From the NCBI RefSeq assembly GCF_005233875.1, contig NZ_SZPZ01000006.1:124001-188000 (forward strand): 64,000 nucleotides of DNA, given 5' to 3'. The position numbers and the translations under genes are program-made. Below the pieces are notes generated by a model. The model was given only the letters and a program-made list of their open reading frames with translations, did not search any database and was not told the DNA's origin. The stretch's first letter is position 1, and every line of letters begins with the position of its first letter. Below, piece by piece: positions 18,084 to 25,971 of this stretch. Source of the stretch: Kribbella jiaozuonensis. Its GTDB lineage: Bacteria; Actinomycetota; Actinomycetes; Propionibacteriales; Kribbellaceae.

Positions 18084-19109
18084 TTGCTTATCGCACAACG
18101 CCCCACCCTGACCGAAGAGGTCGTCGACGAGTACCGCTCGCGGTTCGTGATCGAGCCGCTGGAGCCGGGCTTCGGTTACACCCTCGGTAACTCGATCCGC
18201 CGGACCCTGCTGTCCTCCATCCCGGGTGCAGCCGTCACCAGCATCAAGATCGACGGTGTCCTGCACGAGTTCTCGACCGTTGCCGGGGTCAAGGAAGACG
18301 CCACCCAGCTGATCCTGAACCTGAAGGACCTGGTCGTCTCGTCCGAGCACGACGAGCCGGTCACCATGTACCTGCGCAAGCAGGGCCCCGGTGACGTGAC
18401 CGCCGCCGACATCGCGCCGCCGGCCGGTGTCGAGGTGCACAACCCGGACCTGAAGATCGCCACCCTGAACGAGAAGGGCCGGCTCGAGATGGAGCTGGTC
18501 GTCGAGCGCGGCCGCGGTTACGTGTCCGCCGTACAGAACAAGTCCGCCGACGCCGAGATCGGCCGGATGCCGGTCGACTCGATCTACTCGCCGGTGCTCA
18601 AGGTCACCTACAAGGTCGAGGCGACCCGTGTCGAGCAGCGCACCGACTTCGACCGCCTCGTGGTCGACGTCGAGACCAAGCCGTCGATGCTGCCCCGCGA
18701 CGCCGTCGCGTCGGCCGGTAAGACCCTGGTCGAGCTGTTCGGTCTGGCCCGCGAGCTGAACGTCGAGGCCGAGGGCATCGACATCGGCCCGTCGCCGGTG
18801 GACGAGCAGATGGCCGCCGACCTGGCCCTGCCGGTCGAGGACCTGCAGCTGACCGTCCGGTCGTACAACTGCCTGAAGCGCGAGGGCATCCACACCGTGG
18901 GTGAGCTGATCTCGCGCAGCGAGCAGGACCTGCTGGACATCCGGAACTTCGGCTCCAAGTCGATCGACGAGGTCAAGCTGAAGCTGGCCGAGATGGGCCT
19001 GTCGCTGAAGGACTCCCCGCCCGGGTTCGACCTGCGCGCCGCTTCCGGTGCCTATGGCAACGAGGCGGACGACGAGGACGAGAGCTTCGCCGAGACCGAG
19101 CAGTACTGA
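18084..19109 (+). CDS. rpoA: RNA polymerase alpha subunit
   Basis: The N-terminal dimerisation domain and the C-terminal DNA/activator-binding domain (about residues 250-315, with LTVRSYNCLKREGIHTVGEL) are both present. The product has 341 residues. The TTG start gives MLIAQRPTLTEEVVDEYRS, the actinobacterial N-terminus, with AAAAGGAA 5-12 nt upstream; no ATG or GTG fits. A TTG start for such a highly expressed gene is uncommon. Confidence 0.97.
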   Translation: MLIAQRPTLTEEVVDEYRSRFVIEPLEPGFGYTLGNSIRRTLLSSIPGAAVTSIKIDGVLHEFSTVAGVKEDATQLILNLKDLVVSSEHDEPVTMYLRKQGPGDVTAADIAPPAGVEVHNPDLKIATLNEKGRLEMELVVERGRGYVSAVQNKSADAEIGRMPVDSIYSPVLKVTYKVEATRVEQRTDFDRLVVDVETKPSMLPRDAVASAGKTLVELFGLARELNVEAEGIDIGPSPVDEQMAADLALPVEDLQLTVRSYNCLKREGIHTVGELISRSEQDLLDIRNFGSKSIDEVKLKLAEMGLSLKDSPPGFDLRAASGAYGNEADDEDESFAETEQY

Positions 19110-19118
19110 GCTGACCAA

Positions 19119-19156
19119 AGGCCCGTCGGGCCCTAACCCTTCGGCCCGACGGGCCT
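19119..19156 (+). promoter_or_regulatory. 14-bp perfect hairpin between rpoA and rplQ
   Basis: AGGCCCGTCGGGCC (19119-19132) pairs with GGCCCGACGGGCCT (19143-19156) around a 10-nt loop. No T-tract follows. It is probably an attenuating or stabilising hairpin inside the operon. Confidence 0.7.
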
Positions 19157-19176
19157 GAGATTCCTGGAGTTACGAG

Positions 19177-19854
19177 ATGCCAACCCCCACCAAGGGTGCA
19201 CGGCTGGGCGGCAGCCCGGCGCACGAGAAGCTGATCCTCAGCAACCTCGCGACGTCGCTGTTCGAGCACGGCGCGATCACCACCACCGCGGCCAAGGCCA
19301 AGCGCCTGCAGCCGCTGGCGGAGCAGATGATCACCAAGGCGAAGCGTGGTGACCTGAACTCGCGCCGTCAGGTGATGAAGCGGATCAAGGACAAGAGCGT
19401 CGTGCACGTGCTCTTCACCGAGATCGGCGAGCGGTACGCCGACCGTCCGGGTGGCTACACCCGGATCACCAAGCTCGGTCCGCGTAAGGGCGACAACGCC
19501 CCGATGGTGAAGATCGAGCTGGTCGAGGCACTGGCCGAGTCGCCGAAGGCGAAGAAGACCGCCAAGAAGGCTCCGGCCAAGAAGGCGGCCGCTCCGAAGG
19601 CTGAAGAGCCGAAGGAGGACGAGAAGGTCCAGGACGTCGTCGCGGGCAAGTTCGACAACTCCGCCGCGCCGCTCGAGGACGGCTCCGCGCCCGAGGGCTT
19701 CACCATCAAGGGCAACGAGAACTCGATGAAGTACCACACCACCGAGTCGCCGTGGTACGACCAGACGGTCGCCGAGGTCTGGTTCAAGACCGAGGCGGAC
19801 GCCGAGGCCGCGGGCTTCGCCAAGGCCGGCGAGACCGAGGACGACGACAAGTAG
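19177..19854 (+). CDS. rplQ: 50S ribosomal protein L17 with long C-terminal extension (sunset-domain type)
   Basis: Residues 1 to about 119 are a complete L17 (MPTPTKGARLGGSPAHEK to APMVKIELVEAL). A Lys/Ala linker follows, then a second conserved module near residues 170-215 with the words FTIKGNENSMKYHTT and TVAEVWFKTEADAEAAGF. From memory this matches the small sunset domain found on some actinobacterial L17 and ArfC-type proteins; this was not searched. Total length is 225 against about 120 normally. The role of the extension is unknown. Confidence 0.95.
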   Translation: MPTPTKGARLGGSPAHEKLILSNLATSLFEHGAITTTAAKAKRLQPLAEQMITKAKRGDLNSRRQVMKRIKDKSVVHVLFTEIGERYADRPGGYTRITKLGPRKGDNAPMVKIELVEALAESPKAKKTAKKAPAKKAAAPKAEEPKEDEKVQDVVAGKFDNSAAPLEDGSAPEGFTIKGNENSMKYHTTESPWYDQTVAEVWFKTEADAEAAGFAKAGETEDDDK

Positions 19855-19867
19855 GCACTCCTTCAGA

Positions 19868-19893
19868 GCCCCCTCACCGCACGGTGAGGGGGC
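19868..19893 (+). terminator. Terminator after rplQ
   Basis: GCCCCCTCACC (19868-19878) and GGTGAGGGGGC (19883-19893) form a perfect 11-bp stem with a 4-nt loop, 13 nt after the rplQ stop. A short T-containing tail (CCTGTTGCGTT) follows. Confidence 0.85.
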
Positions 19894-19903
19894 CCTGTTG
19901 CGT

Positions 19904-19909
19904 TAGATT
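19904..19909 (+). promoter_or_regulatory. Possible -10 for leaderless truA transcript
   Basis: TAGATT ends 5 nt before the truA GTG, and no Shine-Dalgarno sequence lies between. This spacing would start the transcript at or beside the initiation codon, as in leaderless actinobacterial mRNAs. No good -35 is seen. Confidence 0.4.
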
Positions 19910-19914
19910 GCCGT

Positions 19915-20727
19915 GTGCGTTGGCGGATAGACCTCAGGTACGACGGAACCGGCTTCCACGGCTGGGCGCGTCAAGAGGGACTCCGCACCGTGCAAGGCAC
20001 GCTGGAAGAGTCCATCCGGGTCGTACTGCGGCTGCCGGACCCGCTGACCGTGACCTGTGCGGGCCGAACCGACACGGGCGTCCACGCCCGCGGCCAGGTC
20101 ACGCATGTGGACGTGGAAGGCGCTGTAGACCCGCTGAGGCTCCTGAGAGGGCTGAACGGCGTCCTGCCCGAGGATGTAGCTGTCACAGCCGTCACGGCGG
20201 CTCCAGAGGGCTTTGACGCCAGGTTCTCCGCTCTGGCCCGCCGGTACGTGTACCGCCTGTGCGACGACCCGGCCGGCTGGGACCCGCTGACCCGGGGACA
20301 TGTACTCCGAGTGGGTCGCCCGCTCGACGTGGACCGGATGAACGCGGCCGCGGCCGGTCTGCTCGGGGAGCACGACTTCGCGGCGTACTGCAAGAAGCGG
20401 GAGGGAGCCAGCACAGTGCGGGCGTTGCTGGACTTCTCGTGGCAGCGGACGGGTGTCGGGCAACTGGAGGGCACTGTGATCGCGGATGCCTTCTGTCACT
20501 CGATGGTGCGGGCTCTCGTCGGTTCGATGATCCCGGTGGGCGACGGACGGCGGGACGTGGAGTGGCCGGGCGTCGTACTGGCTGGGAAGGTGCGGGACTC
20601 GGCTGTGTCCGTGTTGCCGGCGCATGGGCTGACGCTGGAGGAAGTGCGATACCCGGCGGACGACGAGCTGGCTGCGCGGGCGTTGCAGGCCCGGCAGGTC
20701 AGGGGAGAGGTGCATCAGCGTGGGTGA
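19915..20727 (+). CDS. truA: tRNA pseudouridine(38-40) synthase TruA
   Basis: The enzyme isomerises uridines 38-40 of the tRNA anticodon stem. The product has 270 residues. The catalytic Asp lies in AGRTDTGVHARGQVTHVD, about residue 52. The GTG start gives MRWRIDLRYDGTGFHGWARQ, the family N-terminus. It follows a terminator, so it probably has its own promoter. It overlaps the next gene by 8 nt. Confidence 0.95.
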   Translation: MRWRIDLRYDGTGFHGWARQEGLRTVQGTLEESIRVVLRLPDPLTVTCAGRTDTGVHARGQVTHVDVEGAVDPLRLLRGLNGVLPEDVAVTAVTAAPEGFDARFSALARRYVYRLCDDPAGWDPLTRGHVLRVGRPLDVDRMNAAAAGLLGEHDFAAYCKKREGASTVRALLDFSWQRTGVGQLEGTVIADAFCHSMVRALVGSMIPVGDGRRDVEWPGVVLAGKVRDSAVSVLPAHGLTLEEVRYPADDELAARALQARQVRGEVHQRG

Positions 20728-21316
20728 CCACTTCTTCTCCGCGGACCCGCAGTCGGCGGACGTACGGCGTACCGTCGAGGCGCGGATCTGGGGGAAGCCG
20801 TATGTCTTCACGACGGCGACCGGTGTGTTCTCCCGGGACCGTCTGGACATCGGTACGGCGGTGTTGTTGCGGGAGACCGAGCCGCCGAAGCGGGCCGGGA
20901 CGTTCCTCGACCTGGGGTGCGGCTACGGGCCGATTGCGTGTGCCCTGGCGCTGGAGGCCCCGAAGGCGACGGTGTGGGCGGTTGACGTGAACAACCGGGC
21001 GCTCGAGCTGACCGGTGTGAACGCGGTGGCCGCGGGGGTTGCGGATCGGGTGCACGCGGCGCTGCCGGACGACGTACCCGAGGATCTGTTGTTCGACGAG
21101 ATCTGGTCGAACCCGGCGATTCATATCGGCAAACCGGAGCTGCACAAGATGCTGCTGCACTGGCTGGCCCGGCTTGCACCCGATGGCGTGGCGTGGTTCG
21201 TCGTCGGCAAGAACCTGGGCGGCGATTCCTTGCAGCGCTGGATGACCGAGCAGGGCTACCCGTGCGAGCGGGTCGGTAGCGCGAAGGGCTTCCGAGTCCT
21301 TCGCGCCACCCGCTGA
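20720..21316 (+). CDS. RsmC-like class I methyltransferase
   Basis: The 198-residue product is a single Rossmann methyltransferase domain. The SAM motif DLGCGYGPIACALAL is near residue 63 and the substrate motif SNPAIHIGK near residue 130; the latter resembles the NPPF-type motif of rRNA guanine N2-methyltransferases (RsmC/RlmG). It lacks the N-terminal half of E. coli RsmC. It overlaps truA by 8 nt, which suggests an RNA-modification pair. The GTG start is set by that overlap. Confidence 0.85.
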   Translation: MGDHFFSADPQSADVRRTVEARIWGKPYVFTTATGVFSRDRLDIGTAVLLRETEPPKRAGTFLDLGCGYGPIACALALEAPKATVWAVDVNNRALELTGVNAVAAGVADRVHAALPDDVPEDLLFDEIWSNPAIHIGKPELHKMLLHWLARLAPDGVAWFVVGKNLGGDSLQRWMTEQGYPCERVGSAKGFRVLRATR

Positions 21317-21317
21317 G

Positions 21318-23123
21318 CTAGCGCCCGGTGAACCGCTGGCTGGACTTGTCCGGTTGGTGACCTCGTCTTGCCGTCGAGTCCGAGCCGTTGGTCCGATCGC
21401 TGCCGGGACGTGGCTGGCCGCTGGTCGCCGCGGCGATGCTCTTCCGCAGTGCATCGTCACCGGAGATGTCTGCTTGTCTGACAGGTCGGCCGGCCTTCTC
21501 GATCGCTGTGGTGAGCTGATGACTCAGCCGTTCGCCGGCCGTGGCCCGGTTCCACGCGTGCAGCTTGGTCTGGCCGTTCCGGTCGGCGTCTGCGGCCTTG
21601 GTGATGGTGGCCTCGATGGTGCCCGCCAAGGTCTTGGTGGCCTCCGCCCAACGGCTGCGATCGACGACCATGCCGGGTTCGCCGAGGCTCAGGGCGGCCG
21701 CTCGCTCGATGCGCTCGTTGGAAGGTGCCGTGAGCAACCTCGCCGTGATCTCGTGCGGCTCCAGGCCCTGTCTACGTGCGGCGGCCTCGGTGAGAGTCGC
21801 CACCACCTGCGCCGTGGCGGTCGTGTCGGGCTCAGGTTGATCCGCGTCGAAGCCGAGAGCTCCGTAGAGACGGTCCCGCTCTTGACCGACGAAGTCGCGG
21901 CAGAGCTGGTCCTCGATCGCCTGTCCTGCTGGGTCGTTCGGCCTGGTCCCGGGCGCGACCGGGTTGCACAGACGGGCGGCCTCGGTTGCGACGACGTCAA
22001 CCGCTGCCCTGAGCTCCGGCGACGGCGGCTCGGCCGGGTCGGCGTTCGCCAGGACGTCGATCACCTGTTCCTGGTCGAAGCTCAGCGAGCGATCGGAGTC
22101 GGCGTACCCGAGCGCACCTTCGGGCAGGCCCGAGGTGTGCAGCCTGCCGTTCCAGTAGTCGGTGTTGAGCTTGAGCTGGAGCACCTGCGCTTCACTGTCG
22201 CGCCCCTGGCTGACCGAGGCCCGGCCGGTCGCGAGGTCGGCTTGTACGACGGACATGAGGCTCGCGACCTGTTGATAGCCAGCCTGATCGGTGTCGATCG
22301 CATCTCTTGCCTGGGCACAGTGTTGGAGCACCGACGTGGCTGCTCGTCTGCCGAACCGCTCGGCGCCCTGATCGAACTGGCGACTGGACTCGCCACACTG
22401 CTCGAAGATGTCGTCGAGTTCCTGCGTGAGGTTGGCCTTCAGCCGAGCCACGTGATCCGCCGGCGGGGTACGCGATGAGCCATCCGGCAGTCGGCGCTGG
22501 AGCGGGTCGTGCTCGACCAGGGCATCGGCGAGTGCCTCGAAGCGTTGTCCGGGCGGAGTCCGCACCAGCATGTCTTCGAGCTCGCCGGCCTGCATCCCGA
22601 GGTGGCTGCCGAGTCTCTGGGTGAGCGCACCGGTCGCAGCCTGGAGGTACGGCTGCCGACCCTGCACATCGCGGATCTCCGGAAAGGCGCGATCGATCAG
22701 CGAGCCCTCGATGACCTTCGGGATGACGACCGTGTCGCGGAGACCGGAGTCCAGCGCCCGCAACGCAGGTGTCGTCGCGGGCTGAGGCGGGTCGACCTTC
22801 TCGAGGTAGACGGTGACGAAATCGTCCAGCGCCTGCCTGACGTTCTCTGCTTCCTCACGCGTCGGCTGGTGCTGGCCGACGTAGTGCGCGTCGAACATGC
22901 GATGGCCGGAAACCCCGATCCAGTACGCGGTCCGGGCGCCCAGCACGATCGAGCCGTCGGCCCGTACGGCGTTCCGGTTGTCGTTCCAGTCCGACCGCGC
23001 GTACAGGTCGAACGTGTCGTACCGCGTGTGCCCCAGCGTGAGCGTCAGTTGGTACGCCCAGTCGAAAGCCTGGGGCTCGGCCCGGCTGACCCGGCCGTCG
23101 ATCCTCTCGTACCCGTCCGGCAT
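21318..23123 (-). CDS. Uncharacterised protein, member A of a three-gene local family
   Basis: I do not recognise a named family. The 601-residue protein aligns by eye with the products at 24586-25743 and 25972-26997. Shared features are an aromatic FDW/YEW near the start, SxWN about 25 residues later, a DGS turn, and a block about residues 148-205 matching FP-F-(x)-GM-AGEL-D-L-RT-RF-ALAD. It lacks the HExxH motif of member C. The C-terminal 400 residues are Ala/Gln/Arg-rich with no motif I know. The ATG at 23123 was preferred to 23141 because GGAAGGG lies upstream. It ends 1 nt from the methyltransferase stop (convergent). Confidence 0.7.
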   Translation of the reverse strand: MPDGYERIDGRVSRAEPQAFDWAYQLTLTLGHTRYDTFDLYARSDWNDNRNAVRADGSIVLGARTAYWIGVSGHRMFDAHYVGQHQPTREEAENVRQALDDFVTVYLEKVDPPQPATTPALRALDSGLRDTVVIPKVIEGSLIDRAFPEIRDVQGRQPYLQAATGALTQRLGSHLGMQAGELEDMLVRTPPGQRFEALADALVEHDPLQRRLPDGSSRTPPADHVARLKANLTQELDDIFEQCGESSRQFDQGAERFGRRAATSVLQHCAQARDAIDTDQAGYQQVASLMSVVQADLATGRASVSQGRDSEAQVLQLKLNTDYWNGRLHTSGLPEGALGYADSDRSLSFDQEQVIDVLANADPAEPPSPELRAAVDVVATEAARLCNPVAPGTRPNDPAGQAIEDQLCRDFVGQERDRLYGALGFDADQPEPDTTATAQVVATLTEAAARRQGLEPHEITARLLTAPSNERIERAAALSLGEPGMVVDRSRWAEATKTLAGTIEATITKAADADRNGQTKLHAWNRATAGERLSHQLTTAIEKAGRPVRQADISGDDALRKSIAAATSGQPRPGSDRTNGSDSTARRGHQPDKSSQRFTGR

Positions 23124-23300
23124 GCTGCGGCCCTTCCTCATCGGCGGAACAACCGCGCCAGACTAACGACGCAACGGTCGATGAACAGCTGGCGTCAAGC
23201 ACCGATTGGGTTACGCTGCGGACCGTCCAGCGGCAGGTTCGGGATCCTGCTGCAACGAACGCGCCACCGGCGCCGTCCTGGAGGTATGGAGGCAGCCTTG

Positions 23301-23819
23301 GTGGCAGCGGAGGCTCGGACAGGGCCGCTCGACTTCGAGGCATGGGTCAGCGAGAAGGCGGACGCCCTGCTGCGGTTCGCCTATGTCCTGACCGGCGACT
23401 CCAACCTGGCCGAGGACGCCGTACAGGACGCCCTGACGACTGCGTGTGCGCGCTGGGGCCGGGTGAGCCGGGCCGACGATCCTGAGGCGTACGTGAAGCG
23501 GATGGTGGTGAATGCGCACATCTCCTGGTGGCGGAAGTTCCGTCGCCGTGAGGCGCCCGCTGCCGATCCGGTGCGGACTGCACGAGCCGTTCCCGACGGT
23601 ACGGCGGCCCGCGCCGAGTCGGAGGCGATCTGGGCGCTGTGCGCGACGCTGCCGGACAAACAACGAGCTGCCGTCGTACTGCGGTTCTACGAGGAGCTGT
23701 CGTACGCCGAGATCGGACAACTGCTGCATTGTGCGGAGGCGACCGCCCGGTCGCATGTCCATCGAGCACTGGCCGCACTGAAAACCACGCTGAGCACGGA
23801 AGGAGCCGAGGATGCCTGA
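23301..23819 (+). CDS. RNA polymerase sigma factor, SigE family (ECF type)
   Basis: Region 2 reads LLRFAYVLTGDSNLAEDAVQDAL, with the basic tail SWWRKFRRRE. Region 4 is a helix-turn-helix (LSYAEIGQLLHCAEATARSH). This matches the SigE-family actinobacterial sigma factors. The GTG at 23301 is preceded by GGAGG at 8 nt; an in-frame ATG at 23286 (178 codons) is the alternative. It overlaps the following membrane-protein gene by 8 nt, the usual sigma/anti-sigma arrangement. It is divergent from member A of the local family. Confidence 0.88.
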   Translation: MAAEARTGPLDFEAWVSEKADALLRFAYVLTGDSNLAEDAVQDALTTACARWGRVSRADDPEAYVKRMVVNAHISWWRKFRRREAPAADPVRTARAVPDGTAARAESEAIWALCATLPDKQRAAVVLRFYEELSYAEIGQLLHCAEATARSHVHRALAALKTTLSTEGAEDA

Positions 23820-24585
23820 GCACGACCCTGAGCAGGAGCTCGGCCCCAAGATCACGTCCGCCCTGCACAACCAGGCCGTCGGACAGACCCACCCGCAGAA
23901 CACCGGACTGGCCCGGGAGGCGCGTCGACGTGTACACCGGCGTCGCCAGACGTGGTCGATCGCAGCAGGCGCCGTACTGGTGGCTGCCGCGATCGGAGGT
24001 GTGTGGAGCTTCGCCGGTGGCGGCGCGTCACAGGTTGCCTCCAGCAACAGTAATTCCAGCGGGGACAGCAAGGCCGAGGCTCCGAACAGGACACAAGGCT
24101 TGGCGCCGTCCAACGAGTCGGCGGTGGCCGGTTGTCCGGTCGACCATCCGATCCTGAAGGCTCCGGGTCCGGACGCGCTGCCGCCCGGCACCGGGCTTGA
24201 CGTGAACACGCCGGTGACCGGGCTGCGTGCCTGTCGGTACGGCTTTGCCGAGGGTGGGACCGGGCTGCTCGGGCAGGAGTCGTTCAACGCCGCGACTGCG
24301 CAGCAGGTGGTCAACGAGATCAAGGTGCTGCCGGAGCGGAACGTGAAGCTGCCGGTGTTCAAGTGCGCGCCACAGGTCGCCAAGCCGTCCGAGGCGATCG
24401 TGCTCCGGTTCGACACCGCGGCCGGTATCCGCGAGATCTGGGTCGAGTACGACGGCTGTCAGTCGGCCGGCTTCTTCACCGGCACGCACACGTACGGCTT
24501 GTTCTCGGCGCCGCTCAAACTCTTCATGACCGGCTCGGTCCGCCCGTCCGGCGGCACCTACCTGGACGCCCTCAAGGACTGGTAA
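23812..24585 (+). CDS. Membrane-anchored protein coupled to the sigma factor
   Basis: The 257-residue product has about 47 charged cytoplasmic residues, one membrane helix near residues 48-66 (WSIAAGAVLVAAAIGGV), a Ser/Asn/Gly-rich linker, and an extracytoplasmic domain with four Cys. Position and topology fit a regulator of the sigma factor encoded just upstream, but no anti-sigma zinc motif (HxxxCxxC) is visible, so direct anti-sigma activity is uncertain. It ends right at the convergent gene, with no gap. Confidence 0.75.
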   Translation: MPEHDPEQELGPKITSALHNQAVGQTHPQNTGLAREARRRVHRRRQTWSIAAGAVLVAAAIGGVWSFAGGGASQVASSNSNSSGDSKAEAPNRTQGLAPSNESAVAGCPVDHPILKAPGPDALPPGTGLDVNTPVTGLRACRYGFAEGGTGLLGQESFNAATAQQVVNEIKVLPERNVKLPVFKCAPQVAKPSEAIVLRFDTAAGIREIWVEYDGCQSAGFFTGTHTYGLFSAPLKLFMTGSVRPSGGTYLDALKDW

Positions 24586-25743
24586 CTACTCGATCCCACG
24601 CTCCGGCCGACGAGCCGACCCGATCTGCCGCACGTTGTCGGGTCGTCCGGTCGCATCGACCGCCGGATCGGGGCGTTGGCTGGGACCGGTGTGTGACCCG
24701 AGGAACTGCCGCAGCCTAGCGATCTCCTGCTCGCGAGCGACCGGCGTGACTCGTTCATAGGTTGCCGGCTCGCGACCCGGGGCCGGTTGCTGTGCCGGCC
24801 AGCCTGCGTCGGCCCAGATCTGACCGACCTGCTCCTGGCGGTCGAGGAACGTCTCGCGCAGCGCGTCCGGCAGCTCGGGTGGCTCGACGCCGGGGTTGTC
24901 GGCGTTCCACGACTCGTAGTGGGCCTTGATGTCGTCGAGGTTGACGCTGAACTCCACGTCGGTCAGCTCGGCCGACTTGTCGCCCCAGGTCTGCTTCGAC
25001 CCGGGATGCGTGAGTTCGCTGTACTCCGTCATCGCGAGGCCGCCGAGCCCGCGACGCAGCGGTCCGGCGAGGTGCTCGCGGAGTCCGGCCCGGTGCGTCT
25101 CGGGGACCAGGTCGCCGACCTGGTGGTCGATCACCCGGTCGGCGATCACGTCGAAGCGGTCCGGGATCTCGGTCCGCTCGATCAGATCGCGGAGCTCGCC
25201 GGCGCCCATCCCGGTGGCGCCGGCCAACGGGGCCAGCAGGCGGTCCGTAGCCGTCGTGAACGCCGGGAACGCAGGACCGCTTCCGGAAATCGGCAGCGGA
25301 TGCTCGCTCAGCTCGTCGGCGATCCGAGCGCCGTACCGCTGGGTGAACCGATCTGCCAGGCCGCGCTCGAGGGCGACGTCCTCGTGCGGGACGAACGCGA
25401 GGACGTCGGTGTCGTTGTCGGCGCCGTACCCCGACAGCGAGAGCCGCGCCTGGTAGACGGCCATCCGCGTCGCGCCGGCCGCAGCGGACAGCTCCGCGTA
25501 CGGCGGTGTGCGGCCGGGGGTGTAAGCGGGACGAGCCGGATCGAGCACGTGCTCACGGCTGATCGTCATGCTGCCGTCGGGGTAGTAGATCCCGCTCACC
25601 TGTCCGGGCTGTTCGTACAGCTTGCCGTTCCAGTGGGAGAGGCGGCCGGCGAACTCTGCGGTCTTGGCCACGACCGAGGAGAACCACTCGTACTCCCAGG
25701 TGCCCGCGGGGATCTCGGGACCGCGTTGCAGCAGCTCGTTCAC
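24586..25743 (-). CDS. Uncharacterised protein, member B of a three-gene local family
   Basis: The 385-residue protein has no family I recognise. It shares with member C the start GPEIPAGTWEYEW (GPEILPGTREYAW in C), HWNGKLYE (SWNRRLYE in C), VLDP and the block FPAF..GMGAGELRDL..RFDVIADRV. Where C has HETDH this protein has YQARL, so it is probably not a metallopeptidase. Its C-terminus carries the word REQEIARLRQFLGSHTG, like LETAHLRQFLDHGT in C. The GTG start overlaps the small upstream gene by 4 nt. The operon is C, small protein, B. Confidence 0.72.
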   Translation of the reverse strand: MNELLQRGPEIPAGTWEYEWFSSVVAKTAEFAGRLSHWNGKLYEQPGQVSGIYYPDGSMTISREHVLDPARPAYTPGRTPPYAELSAAAGATRMAVYQARLSLSGYGADNDTDVLAFVPHEDVALERGLADRFTQRYGARIADELSEHPLPISGSGPAFPAFTTATDRLLAPLAGATGMGAGELRDLIERTEIPDRFDVIADRVIDHQVGDLVPETHRAGLREHLAGPLRRGLGGLAMTEYSELTHPGSKQTWGDKSAELTDVEFSVNLDDIKAHYESWNADNPGVEPPELPDALRETFLDRQEQVGQIWADAGWPAQQPAPGREPATYERVTPVAREQEIARLRQFLGSHTGPSQRPDPAVDATGRPDNVRQIGSARRPERGIE

Positions 25744-25940
25744 CGTGCCTCCCCGGCGATCAGCTCCGCGATGGAGCTGTTCATCAGCAGTACGGCGGCT
25801 TTGTCGCCCGGCGCCGCGGCCGGTACCAGCTCGCCGATCCGCTGCAGTGTCTGCTGCAGTACAGCGGTTCGCTCCTGCCCCGTGGCGGTCGACAACATTG
25901 CTTCGGCGTACAGCCGCTGCGCCTCACGATATGCGTCCAT
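25740..25940 (-). CDS. Small uncharacterised helical protein
   Basis: The 66-residue product is predicted mostly helical (MDAYREAQRLYAEAMLSTA to NSSIAELIAGEAR). It is accepted as a gene because its stop overlaps the GTG of member B by 4 nt and it begins 31 nt after member C, filling the gap exactly. It may be a partner or chaperone of its neighbours. No family is recognised. Confidence 0.65.
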   Translation of the reverse strand: MDAYREAQRLYAEAMLSTATGQERTAVLQQTLQRIGELVPAAAPGDKAAVLLMNSSIAELIAGEAR

Positions 25941-25971
25941 CGGCGCTGATCATCCCTCGCCAGAGGGTCGC

